Positions 50,590 to 59,318 of a stretch of 64,000 nucleotides of DNA are shown here, piece by piece (position 1 is the stretch's first letter; every line of letters begins with the position of its first letter). Below the pieces are notes generated by a model. That model was not told the origin of the DNA, did no database searches, and worked only from the letters and a program-made list of their open reading frames with translations. The position numbers and the translations under genes were made by a program. Source of the stretch: Amycolatopsis circi (GTDB lineage: Bacteria; Actinomycetota; Actinomycetes; Mycobacteriales; Pseudonocardiaceae); NCBI RefSeq assembly GCF_003385235.1, contig NZ_PQIA01000014.1:1-64000 (forward strand), read 5' to 3'.

Positions 50590-51487
50590 GGAACGCCGTC
50601 AGCTGGAGTACTTCGTCGCGATCGCCGAGCACGGCGGGTTCACGCACGCGGCGCGGGCTTTGCGGGTGGCGCAGCCGTCGTTGTCGCGGGCGATTTCGAA
50701 GCTGGAACAGGACCTGGGCGTCGAACTGTTCCACCGGGTCGGGCGTAACGCGGTGCTGTCGAACGCGGGCGAACTGCTGGCCGGACGCGCCCGTCTCGTG
50801 CTGCGCGACCTCGACGCCCTGCGCGCCGCCGCACGGCTGGCGGGCGACGGACCGGCCGGGCGGATCGACGTCGCGGCCACGTCGTCGTCCGCGCTGGAGC
50901 CGGTGCTCAGCATCATCGCCGAGATGCGCACGCGGTATCCGGGCGTTTTGGTGAGCACGTCGGCGGCGTTGTCGGCGGCCGAGGTGGTCGCGATGGTGGT
51001 GCAGGGCCGGTGCGAGGCCGGGGTGTGCGGGAGCGCCGAACGCCCGGTCGGGCCGGGGCTGGTCGCGCATCACCTGCGGGACGAGGAAGTGCTGCTGGTC
51101 GCCCCGCCCGGCACGGAAATCGGCTCGGGCGGGGTCGTGGAGCGGTCCGAACTCAGCGGCAGGCAGTTCGTCGTCACCACGTCGCCGACGGCCGTCCGCG
51201 GATTCTTCGACCGGCTCGCGGCGAGCGTGCCTGGCCTGTCGATCGCGGCCGAGGCAGGCGACCGGAGCGTCGTGCTGCCGATGGTGCTGCGCGGGATCGG
51301 CGCGAGCCTGATGCCGGACGGCTGGGCGGACCTGGCCCGCCGCGCCGGTGCCGAGGTGTTCCGGTTCTCGCCGCCGGAGACGCTCCCGCAGTGGTTGATA
51401 TATCGGTCGGGTCCGATTGCCGCGGCAACTCAGGCGTTCGTGGACATCACCCTCGCCACCGGCGGAACCGACAGCATCGGCGCGTAA
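50588..51487 (+). CDS. LysR-family transcriptional regulator
   Basis: A 299-aa regulator. The N-terminal winged HTH (LEYFVAIAEHGGFTHAARAL, VAQPSLSRAISKLEQDLGVE) is followed by a periplasmic-binding-fold effector domain (AAGRIDVAA-like GRIDVAATSSSALEPVLSII, VLPMVLRGIGASLMPDGWAD). It is divergent from gamma-glutamyltransferase, its likely target. The last 58 bp overlap, on the other strand, the end of the frameshifted lasso B2 gene. Confidence 0.9.
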   Translation: MERRQLEYFVAIAEHGGFTHAARALRVAQPSLSRAISKLEQDLGVELFHRVGRNAVLSNAGELLAGRARLVLRDLDALRAAARLAGDGPAGRIDVAATSSSALEPVLSIIAEMRTRYPGVLVSTSAALSAAEVVAMVVQGRCEAGVCGSAERPVGPGLVAHHLRDEEVLLVAPPGTEIGSGGVVERSELSGRQFVVTTSPTAVRGFFDRLAASVPGLSIAAEAGDRSVVLPMVLRGIGASLMPDGWADLARRAGAEVFRFSPPETLPQWLIYRSGPIAAATQAFVDITLATGGTDSIGA

Positions 51488-51866
51488 TGGCCGTCCGGAT
51501 ACGGCTCCCCGATCGCGCGACCGTCCGCCTCGATCCACGCATGCGCGGCGAACGGGCTCGTCCGCACGCCGGTGCACCAGGTCGGCCAGGAGCCCCTGAG
51601 CCGACACAGGAGCGCGGCGGCGATCGAGCGTTGGAGCAGCCTTGTCCGGCACAGCGGAGGCTGACGGATACGACGTCCGATCGGGCAGCGGATGCCTCAT
51701 CGGTGGTCGCTGCGCGGGCACCGCGGCGTGCGAATTCCAAGACTCGGCGCAGCTTCGCCGGACGCAGCCGGGCGAGCGGGCGGGCCAAAACTACGGCAAG
51801 CAGCGGCACCGGGCGGCGATGCAGCGGGAGGCGGGTGCGCGTGGCGAGCGCGACCGGGGCGGTCAT
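51430..51866 (-). pseudogene. Lasso peptide leader peptidase B2, frameshifted
   Basis: A transglutaminase-like peptidase that would cut a lasso precursor from its leader. VPLLAVVLARPLARLRPAKL, ARSDVVSVSLRCAGQGC reads in the first frame. A one-base loss near 51636-51643 then shifts to LQRSIAAALLCRLRGSWPTW, CTGVRTSPFAAHAWIEADGR, GEPYPDGHYAPM. Together these give the full 145-aa family length with the catalytic Cys (TWC), His (AHAW) and Asp (EADG). The start overlaps the stop of a B1 remnant (ATGA), as in intact lasso operons. Confidence 0.78.
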
Positions 51867-51916
51867 GCCGTCAGCAACCCGGCGGACCGCAGGTGGTCGA
51901 GCACTGCGGTCACGTC
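51863..51916 (-). pseudogene. C-terminal tail of a PqqD-like lasso B1 protein
   Basis: Only the last 17 codons survive (DVTAVLDHLRSAGLLTA and stop), which is the usual ending of PqqD-like leader-recognition proteins. The stop overlaps the B2 start. Upstream it runs directly into the asparagine synthetase fragment, marking a deletion joint near 51916. Confidence 0.62.
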
Positions 51917-52405
51917 CTTCCGCGTCGTCGTTGCCCGCCTCCGCCTCGAGCCCAGCGGACGGTTAGCAACTCCGGATTCTCCCGAGCGGCAAGGAAACAC
52001 AGCGACGTCGAATCCATGCCGCCGGACAGGTCAGCGGACCCGCGTCCAGAGTGGACCGCCTCGGCGAGCGCGGTCCGCGGGCAAGCGACTCGCGAGCGAC
52101 CGGCGGACGCCACCACGGCTTCACCCGCACTCGGCCGTCTGTCCACAACAGACAGACACTCGGCGGCACTGCGGAAACCTTGACGCACAACGGTCGTTCG
52201 TTCAACGGCGGCGGAAGTTGCAGCCCGCATGACACCCGCGCGGCGAGCACCCCACAAGAAACTCGGCGAGCAGATCTGCCCGATCAGCGGCGACCGGCAC
52301 TCCGTCGACCCGGCAGTGAAACACCCGCCGCAATCCGGTTGCCGTGCCTTGAATCCGCACCGCACCGTCCACAGTGGCCACCAGGTGAAAGAACCGGTCG
52401 GAGCG
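51917..52405 (-). pseudogene. Lasso-type asparagine synthetase (macrolactam cyclase) remnant
   Basis: A broken cyclase gene in three frames. FFHLVATVDGAVRIQGTATG and FHCRVDGVPVAADRADLLAE come from the N-terminal domain, CGLQLPPPLNERPLCVKVSA and LLWTDGRVRVKPWWRPP from the linker, and SADLSGGMDSTSLCFLAARE is the ATP-binding SGGxDS motif. The remaining two-thirds of the synthetase domain is missing and the start is lost at the boundary with the DUF1479 gene. No precursor peptide gene is visible. Confidence 0.75.
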
Positions 52406-52447
52406 CGGACCCGCCCCGCCCGCTGGCCCGAATGGACTAGACCACTG

Positions 52448-53719
52448 TCATCCGATGCCGAGCCCGCGCCGCCCGGTCTCGTTCAACTGCCCGGGAGCGA
52501 ATCGGTCCGGCCAGGTTCGCTCGTAATGCTCGGCCGGGAAGTCCGACGGACTGGACCCGGACTCGAACGCTTCGCGCACCGACCCCGCGTACGCCGCGTT
52601 CCGCGGGCACCACGGTGCGGCCGGGATGTACATGACGTTGCCCCAGCCCTGCTGGTTCTCCACCGGAGCGACGCTGTGGATCAGATCGCAGTGCCACCAC
52701 ACGGAATCGCCCGCCCGCACGTCCGGGATGCCGCTGGAAGCCCGCAGCAGCAACGAATGCCATTTCTCGCTGGCCGGGAACACCTGGTTCACCGTTACGC
52801 CGCACATGTCGTCCTCCGGGACGTCGGCCAGCAGCGGCCGCAGCATCAGGTAGCCCATCGCCTCCGGGATCGGCACCGTGTGCAGCACGCCCTGGTCGTG
52901 TTTCATGTCGGACAGCGCGGTCCAGCCCTGGAAGGTGCGGAACACCGAGCACATCGTCGAACCCTCGAACTGCGGACCGGCCGTGCGGTGCGCGGCGTCC
53001 CACGGGTCGTAGGACTCGACGGTGCCGTCGAACAGTTGCCGGAAAGCCCGCTGGTACGCCTCGGTCATCCAGAGGTCCAGGGTGCCCGGGTCGAGATGGG
53101 AGCCGAGACCGCCGGAATCCGCGCCCGGCGGGCGACGGCGGATGCGGTCCGGGTACAGCGAATCCCGGCCGGGATCGAACCACCGGACACCGTCGGACTC
53201 GGACTTCCACTGCGCGTTGAGGAACGCCTGCACGTGCGCCATCCGGTCGCTTTGCCGTGCTTCCATTTGCGCTGGTGACCAGTAGATCGGATAGATCTCC
53301 GGCCTCGAGCCGACGGTGCCGAAGAAGTCGTCGCCGGGGCCGCGGTAGTTCTCGAAGAACCGGTTGCCGTCGACGTAGTCGACGATCCCCGCATCCCACT
53401 CAAGCGCCTGCTCGCGCGGGAAGTGACCGCGCACCACGAGACAGCCGCGCCGCCCGAGCCGGGCGAGTTCTTCTTCGGAGACTCGGCCCGCCTCGATGTC
53501 GGCGTAGTCCAGCTCCGGCCAGATCGCTTCGCCGCGCGCTTTCGCCGCCTCGATCTCCTCGACCGCGGCGGTGACACGCGCCTCGACCACCGCGAACACC
53601 TCGTCCACGGTGCGCCCGGACGCCTCGATCCGCGCCCGCAGCGCGGCTTTGACCTCGCGAATCGCCGCCGGAAGGTCGTCCGGCGTCGTCTCCCAGTGCG
53701 GCAACGGGGGCAGCTGCAT
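52448..53719 (-). CDS. DUF1479 family (YbiU-like) Fe(II)/2-oxoglutarate-type dioxygenase
   Basis: A 423-aa soluble protein. LPAAIREVKAALRARIEASG and RRGCLVVRGHFPREQALEWD begin the domain; GLGSHLDPGTLDLWMTEAYQ provides the H-x-D metal pair and WWHCDLIHSVAPVENQQGWG the distal His. This is the DUF1479 pattern (E. coli YbiU), a cupin-fold family thought to hydroxylate small molecules; the substrate is unknown. GGAG lies about 7 nt before ATG 53719. It is divergent from a ROK regulator with two related operator-like palindromes between them. Confidence 0.84.
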   Translation of the reverse strand: MQLPPLPHWETTPDDLPAAIREVKAALRARIEASGRTVDEVFAVVEARVTAAVEEIEAAKARGEAIWPELDYADIEAGRVSEEELARLGRRGCLVVRGHFPREQALEWDAGIVDYVDGNRFFENYRGPGDDFFGTVGSRPEIYPIYWSPAQMEARQSDRMAHVQAFLNAQWKSESDGVRWFDPGRDSLYPDRIRRRPPGADSGGLGSHLDPGTLDLWMTEAYQRAFRQLFDGTVESYDPWDAAHRTAGPQFEGSTMCSVFRTFQGWTALSDMKHDQGVLHTVPIPEAMGYLMLRPLLADVPEDDMCGVTVNQVFPASEKWHSLLLRASSGIPDVRAGDSVWWHCDLIHSVAPVENQQGWGNVMYIPAAPWCPRNAAYAGSVREAFESGSSPSDFPAEHYERTWPDRFAPGQLNETGRRGLGIG

Positions 53720-53732
53720 AGCGCTCGCTCCA

Positions 53733-53804
53733 TTCAGGAAGGGCTCCTTACTGAATCGACGGTAAGGCGCCCGCACCGATTCAGGCAACACTCCTGACTA
53801 AATC
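53733..53804. promoter_or_regulatory. Pair of ROK-type operator palindromes
   Basis: TTCAGGAAGG-N3-CCTTACTGAA (53733-53755) and GATTCAGGCAA-N4-CCTGACTAAATC (53778-53804) share the half-site TTCAG/TTTAGT. They occupy the divergent promoter of the DUF1479 and ROK genes. Confidence 0.6.
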
Positions 53805-53820
53805 GGCTACACTCGCGCCG

Positions 53821-54915
53821 ATGATGCCGGCCAAGCCCTCCCTCGACCTGCTCCGGTCGCTGACCGACGAGCACGTCCTGCGGGCGCTGCTCGCCGAACG
53901 CCGGCTCACGCGCGCGCAAATCGCCGCCCGCACCGGCATTTCCAAGCCCGCGGTCGGCGACAGCGTCGCGCGGCTCGCGGAGGCCGGGCTGCTGCGCGAC
54001 ACCGGCGAACGCACCACCGGCCGCGGCCGCGTCGGCACCTACTACGCGCTGGCCGACGACCTCGGCACGGCCCTGGTCGTGAGCATCTCCCACGACGGCG
54101 CGATCGCCGAAGCCGTCGACGTTTTCGGCGAGGTGCTAGCCCGGCACGTCGAAGACCTCGGCCGCCCGGTGCGTCCGCGGAAGGTCGCTCATGCTCTGCG
54201 CAAGGCCGCCGCGCAGGTCGCCGACGACGCCGGGACGCTCCGGCTCGCCGTCGTCAGCGCCGCGGATCCGGTCGACCGCGCCACCGGGAAACTGGTCCAC
54301 CTGCCCGATTCCCCGTTCCTGCTCGGGGAACTCTCCCCCGCCGACGTCCTCGCACCGCTGGTCGCCGGACCGGTCACGGTGGACAACGACGTGAACTGGG
54401 CCGCCCGCACCGAACAGGCCGCCGATGACTTCGCCTACCTCTTCCTCGGCGAAGGACTCGGCTGCGCTGTCGTCGCCGACGGCGAAGTGCGGCGCGGGCA
54501 TGCCGGTTTCGCCGGGGAAATCGCGCACGTCCTCACGCGCGGCGCGGACGGCCAGGCGCTCGCCTTCATCGACGTCTTCGCCGATCTCGGTGTCCGCCAG
54601 CCGGATTCGACCACGATCGACGTCGACGCCCTGCGGACCGCGATCAAATCCGACGACGTCCTCGACACCCTCGCCGAAGCGATCTGCGGCGTGCTCCTGG
54701 CTTTGGTGACCGTGGCCGACCCGGAACTCATCATCCTGGGCGGCCCGTGGGGCCCCGCCGTGCTCGACGCCGTGTCGGCCCGTTTCGCGCGACTGCCGCG
54801 CAACGTCCCGCTCCGCGCCCCGCACGCCATGGACTCCCCCGCCCTGACCGGCGCACGCGACGAAGCTGTGCGTGCCCTGCGGAGCGCCGTTCTCAGCCCT
54901 TCATGGTCTTCTTGA
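53821..54915 (+). CDS. ROK-family transcriptional regulator
   Basis: A 364-aa protein with a MarR/XylR-type winged helix (RRLTRAQIAARTGISKPAVG, about residues 27-46) and a ROK sugar-kinase-like domain (LGEGLGCAVVADGEVRRGHA, GFAGEIAHV, ADPELIILGGPWG). The cysteine zinc motif CxCGxxGC that normally follows GEIGH is replaced by TRGADGQALAFIDVFADLG, so this ROK domain should not bind zinc in the usual way. The divergent dioxygenase is the likely target, with a sugar-like effector. Confidence 0.87.
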   Translation: MMPAKPSLDLLRSLTDEHVLRALLAERRLTRAQIAARTGISKPAVGDSVARLAEAGLLRDTGERTTGRGRVGTYYALADDLGTALVVSISHDGAIAEAVDVFGEVLARHVEDLGRPVRPRKVAHALRKAAAQVADDAGTLRLAVVSAADPVDRATGKLVHLPDSPFLLGELSPADVLAPLVAGPVTVDNDVNWAARTEQAADDFAYLFLGEGLGCAVVADGEVRRGHAGFAGEIAHVLTRGADGQALAFIDVFADLGVRQPDSTTIDVDALRTAIKSDDVLDTLAEAICGVLLALVTVADPELIILGGPWGPAVLDAVSARFARLPRNVPLRAPHAMDSPALTGARDEAVRALRSAVLSPSWSS

Positions 54916-55627
54916 TCCACTCCAGCTGGCCGAACACGTCCCCGTCGGCCGCGACGCTGCTGCGGTCGGATTTGCTGGTGACTCCCACGATCGTGTCGCG
55001 ATCAGCGGTGGACATGACCGGACCGCCGGAGTCGCCGCCCGCCGTGACGCCGGTCGTGCTCAGCGCGCAGAAATCGGTGCCGCCGGAGATGGTCATGCCC
55101 TCGCAGCGCTGGTCGTCGGGGTCGATGACCTTCGCGTCCACCTGCTTGAGCACGTCGGACTGGCAACTGTTCTCGTCGCCGGTGCAGGTCGCACCCCAGC
55201 CGAACCCGCGAACCGTCTCGCCTGGCCGCACCGGTCCCCCGGTCGGCAGCTTCGCCGGAGTGATGTTCATCGGGGTGACCTTGATCAGCATGAGGTCGGC
55301 CAGCGCGTGGTTGTTGCGGCTGCCCGGCACCGGCCGGACGACGGTGCCGAGCCGCTGGTCGAGATTGCCGACGCGGAACTCGATCCGGGAGTCCGCGATG
55401 GGTTCGGCGGCCTCGTTGAAGCAGTGGTCGGCGCTGATGATCCATTCGCGACTGATCGCGGTGCCGGTGCATTCGGGTTTGCCGTCGACCAGCATCCGCA
55501 CCGCCCACGGGCCGTAGCTGGAGACCGAACCGCCGATCACGGCCGACGCCGGGGTCGCCAGGGTGACGGCGACCAGGGCGGCAACCGGAGCTAGGACGGC
55601 CAGTTGGCGGAATGAGCGGCGGAGCAT
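54893..55627 (-). CDS. Secreted trypsin-like serine protease (S1 family)
   Basis: A 244-aa exported protein with a Sec signal peptide (LAVLAPVAALVAVTLATPAS) cut before AVIGGS, which leaves the IGG-type mature N-terminus. The triad is complete: His in WIISADHCFN, Asp in ALADLMLIKV, Ser in GVTAGGDSGGPVMS. Cysteine pairs (CTGT...DHC, CTGDENSC, C...FCALS) fit the S1 fold. The 3' end overlaps the convergent ROK gene by 23 bp. The substrate is not predictable. Confidence 0.88.
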   Translation of the reverse strand: MLRRSFRQLAVLAPVAALVAVTLATPASAVIGGSVSSYGPWAVRMLVDGKPECTGTAISREWIISADHCFNEAAEPIADSRIEFRVGNLDQRLGTVVRPVPGSRNNHALADLMLIKVTPMNITPAKLPTGGPVRPGETVRGFGWGATCTGDENSCQSDVLKQVDAKVIDPDDQRCEGMTISGGTDFCALSTTGVTAGGDSGGPVMSTADRDTIVGVTSKSDRSSVAADGDVFGQLEWIKKTMKG

Positions 55628-55694
55628 GGTGCAGGCGTCCCTTCGGCGGCTGGCGTTACAACATCAAGACGCGGCAGCTGGAGGGGGGTTGCGC

Positions 55695-55740
55695 CTCGTG
55701 AGTGTTAATCCCGGTTAGAACCGGCATAGGCACTCACGAG
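55695..55740. repeat. Inverted repeat family B, copy 3
   Basis: CTCGTGAGTG/CACTCACGAG outer arms, CCGGTT/AACCGG inner arms; 46 bp. It overlaps the stop codon (55715-55717) of the small leftward gene to its right and would terminate that transcript before the protease promoter. Confidence 0.8.
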
Positions 55741-56008
55741 TCAAGACTTGTCCGCCCGGCGAGCGGCCGCCTGGACCTGGCTGCCCGGCGTCGACGCCGA
55801 CGACCGCGGCCGCGCGCGCCTTCATGTCGTTCACCTTGTCCTTCGCCGCGGCCTCGAGAATGCCGGTGTCGATGAACGCCCGCCGCTGCTCCGGCGTCTC
55901 GCAGGAGTACGCCGCGATCCACCTCTCGGAATTGGGCGCTGCGAAGCGAACCAAGATGTCCCGCACGAAATCTTCGTCCGCCCACCCCGCGGCCAACCCC
56001 GTGTCCAT
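55715..56008 (-). CDS. Hypothetical small protein
   Basis: A 97-aa reading frame I do not recognise. AGWADEDFVRDILVRFAAPN, SERWIAAYSCETPEQRRAFI and DTGILEAAAKDKVNDMKARA look like real helical protein, while the last 25 residues are low-complexity and run into repeat B. It may be the C-terminal remnant of a larger gene, since the ribosome site before ATG 56008 is poor. It lies 53 bp downstream of the methyltransferase gene on the same strand. Confidence 0.45.
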   Translation of the reverse strand: MDTGLAAGWADEDFVRDILVRFAAPNSERWIAAYSCETPEQRRAFIDTGILEAAAKDKVNDMKARAAAVVGVDAGQPGPGGRSPGGQVLTRECLCRF

Positions 56009-56061
56009 GCCCACGACGGGGTCCTGCCGCGGCTGGCGAAGCTGGACCTCGGCTAAATCCC

Positions 56062-56703
56062 TCAGCCCGGCCGGCGAGCGTAGACCACCGCTTGCGGCAC
56101 CTCGCTGTCCAGCTCCTCCACCCACTCCGCCTCGACGGTGAATCCGGCTTCGCGCAACCATTCCGACACCTGCGCGGGACGGCGGCGATGGACGTACAGC
56201 TGCATCGGATGTCCGCCGTAACCCTGCGTCTTCAACCGGGCGACGTCGCCGACGTGGAAGCCGATCGCGACCGGTGCCCCGGGCTGCAGCACCCGGTGGA
56301 ACTCCGCCAGCGCCGTGGGCACTTCCTCGTCCGGGACGTGGATCAGCGACCACCACGACAGCAGCCCGGCGGCCGAAGCGTCGGGCAGCGGAAGCGCGGT
56401 CATCGAGCCGACCGCGAATCGCAGCCCCGGGTGGTCCCGCCGGGCCACCTCGATCATGCCGGGTGAGAGGTCGAGGCCGAACGCGTCCAGGCCCAGGCTG
56501 TTCAGATGCGCGGTCACGTGCCCGGTGCCGCAGCCGACGTCGGCGACCGGGCCGTTCCCGCGCACCAGCGAGGCGAACAAGGCCAAAGTCATTCGCAGCG
56601 AAGGGCTTTTGGCGATCGAGTCGCGCAATCGGTCGGCGTAGCTGTCGGCGACGGTGTCGTACGAGGTCCGGGTGTCGGTCAGCCAGGTCTGCACGACGGC
56701 CAC
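56062..56703 (-). CDS. Class I SAM-dependent methyltransferase
   Basis: A 213-aa enzyme. Motif I VADVGCGTGHVTAHL (about residue 54), acidic loop FGLDLSPGMIEVARRDHPGL, motif IV LSWWSLIHVPDEEVP and the strand VLQPGAPVAIGFHVGD fit the UbiE/Methyltransf_11 group. The C-terminal strand VEAEWVEELDSEVPQAVVYA is normal. GTG 56703 lies 1 bp after the monooxygenase stop, so the two are cotranscribed; an O-methylation after hydroxylation is plausible. Confidence 0.86.
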   Translation of the reverse strand: MAVVQTWLTDTRTSYDTVADSYADRLRDSIAKSPSLRMTLALFASLVRGNGPVADVGCGTGHVTAHLNSLGLDAFGLDLSPGMIEVARRDHPGLRFAVGSMTALPLPDASAAGLLSWWSLIHVPDEEVPTALAEFHRVLQPGAPVAIGFHVGDVARLKTQGYGGHPMQLYVHRRRPAQVSEWLREAGFTVEAEWVEELDSEVPQAVVYARRPG

Positions 56704-56704
56704 G

Positions 56705-58102
56705 CTAGCTCACCGGCGCGCCGAACCACTGGCGAAGCGCGGGCTCCAGCCAGTCCGGATCACCGGCCCACGCCACATATCCGTCCGGCCGGACCAGCTT
56801 CGCCTCGGCACCCGTCTCAACGCGGTTCACCCGATCCGCCCACCGAGTCGCGAGGTCGCCGAACTGTCCTCCGGGATCCACGAGAACACCGCGTCCTGCC
56901 CGCAGTTCCGGACCGAGATCGTGCGCGGGAAGCCCGACCAGCGGATGGTCCTCGCTGCCCGGAACGGCGTAGCGGAAACCCATGCCGGACAACATGTCGT
57001 CCAGCAGGTACTGGACTTCGGGCAAGTGCACCAATTCCGTGAACAACGACCGGGCCGCAGCCGAATCCGGGCTGTCGTCGAGGAGCAGAGTCTGCGCCTG
57101 GACGTTGCGCAGCACCGCCGCGCCGACCGGATGCCGTTCCGCGTGGTAGCTGTCGAGCAGCCCCGCGGGCGCGGTGCCGCGAACCGCAGCGCCGAGCTTC
57201 CAGCCGAGATTCATCGCGTCCTGGATTCCGGCGTTCATGCCTTGCGCGCCAAAGGGAAGATGTACGTGCGCGGCATCGCCGGCCAGGAACACGCGGCCGT
57301 GCCGATACTGTGCGGCCTGCAGCGCGGCGTTCGTGATCCGGCGTGCGTAACGGAGTTCGACCAGTTCCACCCGATCGCCGAAGACCGTCTTCAGCCCGGT
57401 GCGGATCTCGTCCTCAGTGACCGGGACGTCCCGTTCCAGCGACCAGCCGGGTCCGCCGAACGTCAGCCGGCGCAGCGGGCGGCCTTCGGCGTCGACGCCG
57501 AGCGGGAACACCTGCGCGCGATAGCCCTCCGGGGTGATCGTGGTCATCGGGACCTCGGCGCTCAGCCGCACGTCGGCGGCCACCATGGTCGCGGTCCCGG
57601 GACGGCCGGAGAACTCCGCGCCCAGCAGCTTCCGGACCGTGCTGCGCCCGCCGTCGGCGGCGACCAGGTACCGGGAGCGGATCGTGGCGCCGTCGGCGAA
57701 CGTCGCGGTGACGCCGTCCGCGTCCTGCTCCAGCCCGGCCAGTTCGTGGTTCCGGCGGACGTGGATTCCTTCCGCGGCAAGGTGTTTCTCCAGGAAGCCC
57801 TCGATCCCGACCTGCGGAACCGACCGCCACGGGAACCGGTGCCGTCCGCGCACCAGCGGCAGCAGATTCCCGGCGAAATGCGCGGTGGTGACCGGATAGT
57901 CGCCGGTGGCCAGCAGCGGTTCGAGCAGGCCGCGCTGGTCGAACGCCTCCTGGGTGCGGGACTGCAGCCCGCCGGCCTTGGACAGTTCGCTGGCCTTCGG
58001 CAATCGGTCCACCAGCACGCAGGAAACTCCGGCGAGCCGCAGTTCGTTCGCCGCCGTCATCCCGGTCGGCCCGGCGCCGACGACGAGCACCTCGGCAGTC
58101 AT
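56705..58102 (-). CDS. FAD-dependent aromatic-type monooxygenase (PHBH/UbiH family)
   Basis: A 465-aa class A flavoprotein monooxygenase that should hydroxylate a phenolic or polyketide substrate using NAD(P)H. LVVGAGPTGMTAANELRLAG (FAD, about residue 5), the DG motif YLVAADGGRSTVRKLLG and RVFLAGDAAHVHLPFGAQGM with NAGIQDAMNLGWKL are intact. A thioredoxin-like C-terminal tail of about 90 aa (DHPLVGLPAHDLGPELRAGR) resembles resistance or tailoring enzymes. It is divergent from an Lrp-type regulator and leads a two-gene operon with the methyltransferase. Confidence 0.89.
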   Translation of the reverse strand: MTAEVLVVGAGPTGMTAANELRLAGVSCVLVDRLPKASELSKAGGLQSRTQEAFDQRGLLEPLLATGDYPVTTAHFAGNLLPLVRGRHRFPWRSVPQVGIEGFLEKHLAAEGIHVRRNHELAGLEQDADGVTATFADGATIRSRYLVAADGGRSTVRKLLGAEFSGRPGTATMVAADVRLSAEVPMTTITPEGYRAQVFPLGVDAEGRPLRRLTFGGPGWSLERDVPVTEDEIRTGLKTVFGDRVELVELRYARRITNAALQAAQYRHGRVFLAGDAAHVHLPFGAQGMNAGIQDAMNLGWKLGAAVRGTAPAGLLDSYHAERHPVGAAVLRNVQAQTLLLDDSPDSAAARSLFTELVHLPEVQYLLDDMLSGMGFRYAVPGSEDHPLVGLPAHDLGPELRAGRGVLVDPGGQFGDLATRWADRVNRVETGAEAKLVRPDGYVAWAGDPDWLEPALRQWFGAPVS

Positions 58103-58198
58103 GATCTCTCCCCTCGTGGGTCGGTGTGTTCGGAACCGACTCTCTGCCCGCCGACAGCTCGCGAGCCAGAAAGCGGCCCGATTGCGGCGGATTCCGAC

Positions 58199-59182
58199 AT
58201 GAGTACTCTCGAGCCGGTGGATTCCGACTACGACGACCTCGACCGCCAGCTCGTGCACGCCCTGCAGATCGACCCGAGGGCACCGTTCAGCACGATCGCC
58301 GAAGCCCTCGGCGTGTCGGATCGCACCGTCGCACGCCGCTACGCCCGGCTCCGGTCGACCGGAGCGCTCCGGGTCGTCGGCGGCGTCAACGAGGCGGCTT
58401 CCGGTGCGGTGCAATGGTTCCTGCGCATCCGGTGCGCACCGAACGCGTCCGGCGCGGTCGCCGAGGCGCTCGCGCGGCGACCGGACACCGCTTGGGTGAG
58501 CCTGACGTCCGGCGGCACCGAAATCGCCTGCACTGTCCGCATCGAGAACGAGGCCGACAGCGAAGCGTTGCTGCTGGCCAAACTCCCCCGCACGCCTCGG
58601 GTCGAAGGCGTCACCGCGCATTCGGTGCTGCACGCGTTCTACGGCGGCCCCGACAACCTGGTCGCCAAACTAGGCGTACTGGACGAAGCCACCGTCACCC
58701 GGTTACGCCCGCCGCCGCTTCCCCTCCGGCCCGGCCCGGCGACGCTCGACGACGGCGACCGCGAGCTCCTCGCCGCGCTGGCCGCAGACGGCCGCGCCGG
58801 GTTCGAACAACTCGCCGCCGAGACCGGCTGGTCGCCGACCACCGTCCGCCGCCGCATGGCGGAACTGCGCGAACGGGACGTGCTGTACTTCGACCTTGAC
58901 CTCGATTGGCGATTGCACGGCAAGGGAATCCGGACTTTGCTGTGGCTTTCGGTCGCCCCGGCCGCTCTCGCGGAGGCCGGGGCCGCGCTGGCCGAGCACC
59001 CGGAAGTCGCGTTCGCCGCCGCGACCACCGGCCCGACCAACCTGTACGCGACAGCGGTGTGCGCCAGCCAGCGCGAGCTGTACCGCTATCTCACCACCAG
59101 CGTCGCCGCGCTCCCCGCGGTCGCCCACGTGGAAACCGCACCGGTGATCAAGACGGTGAAACGGGTAGCGAACCGGCTGTGA
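58199..59182 (+). CDS. Lrp/AsnC-family regulator with two tandem modules
   Basis: 327 aa, about twice the length of a standard Lrp. Two HTH-plus-RAM modules follow each other: PFSTIAEALGVSDRTVARRY (about residues 30-49) with WFLRIRCAPNASGAVAEALA, then FEQLAAETGWSPTTVRRRMA with LLWLSVAPAALAEAGAALAE. Duplicated Lrp regulators of this kind are common in actinomycetes beside oxidoreductases. It is divergent from the FAD monooxygenase, its likely target. Confidence 0.88.
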   Translation: MSTLEPVDSDYDDLDRQLVHALQIDPRAPFSTIAEALGVSDRTVARRYARLRSTGALRVVGGVNEAASGAVQWFLRIRCAPNASGAVAEALARRPDTAWVSLTSGGTEIACTVRIENEADSEALLLAKLPRTPRVEGVTAHSVLHAFYGGPDNLVAKLGVLDEATVTRLRPPPLPLRPGPATLDDGDRELLAALAADGRAGFEQLAAETGWSPTTVRRRMAELRERDVLYFDLDLDWRLHGKGIRTLLWLSVAPAALAEAGAALAEHPEVAFAAATTGPTNLYATAVCASQRELYRYLTTSVAALPAVAHVETAPVIKTVKRVANRL

Positions 59183-59215
59183 CGCAGTACGAACGGGCGC
59201 CCTCCCGGTCAGCGG

Positions 59216-59245
59216 TTGACAGCGCGCGGAGGATCCGTCGATGAT
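59216..59245 (+). promoter_or_regulatory. Promoter candidate for phospholipase C gene
   Basis: TTGACA (59216-59221), an 18-bp spacer and GATGAT (59240-59245). A small palindrome GGGAAATTCCC lies about 25 bp further down. The -10 is imperfect. Confidence 0.4.
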
Positions 59246-59318
59246 TCGTTCGGCTTTTCCCGGTGGGAAATTCCCGAACGCGTCCGCGAACTGTCCCCGA
59301 CTTTTCGAGGAGACATCG

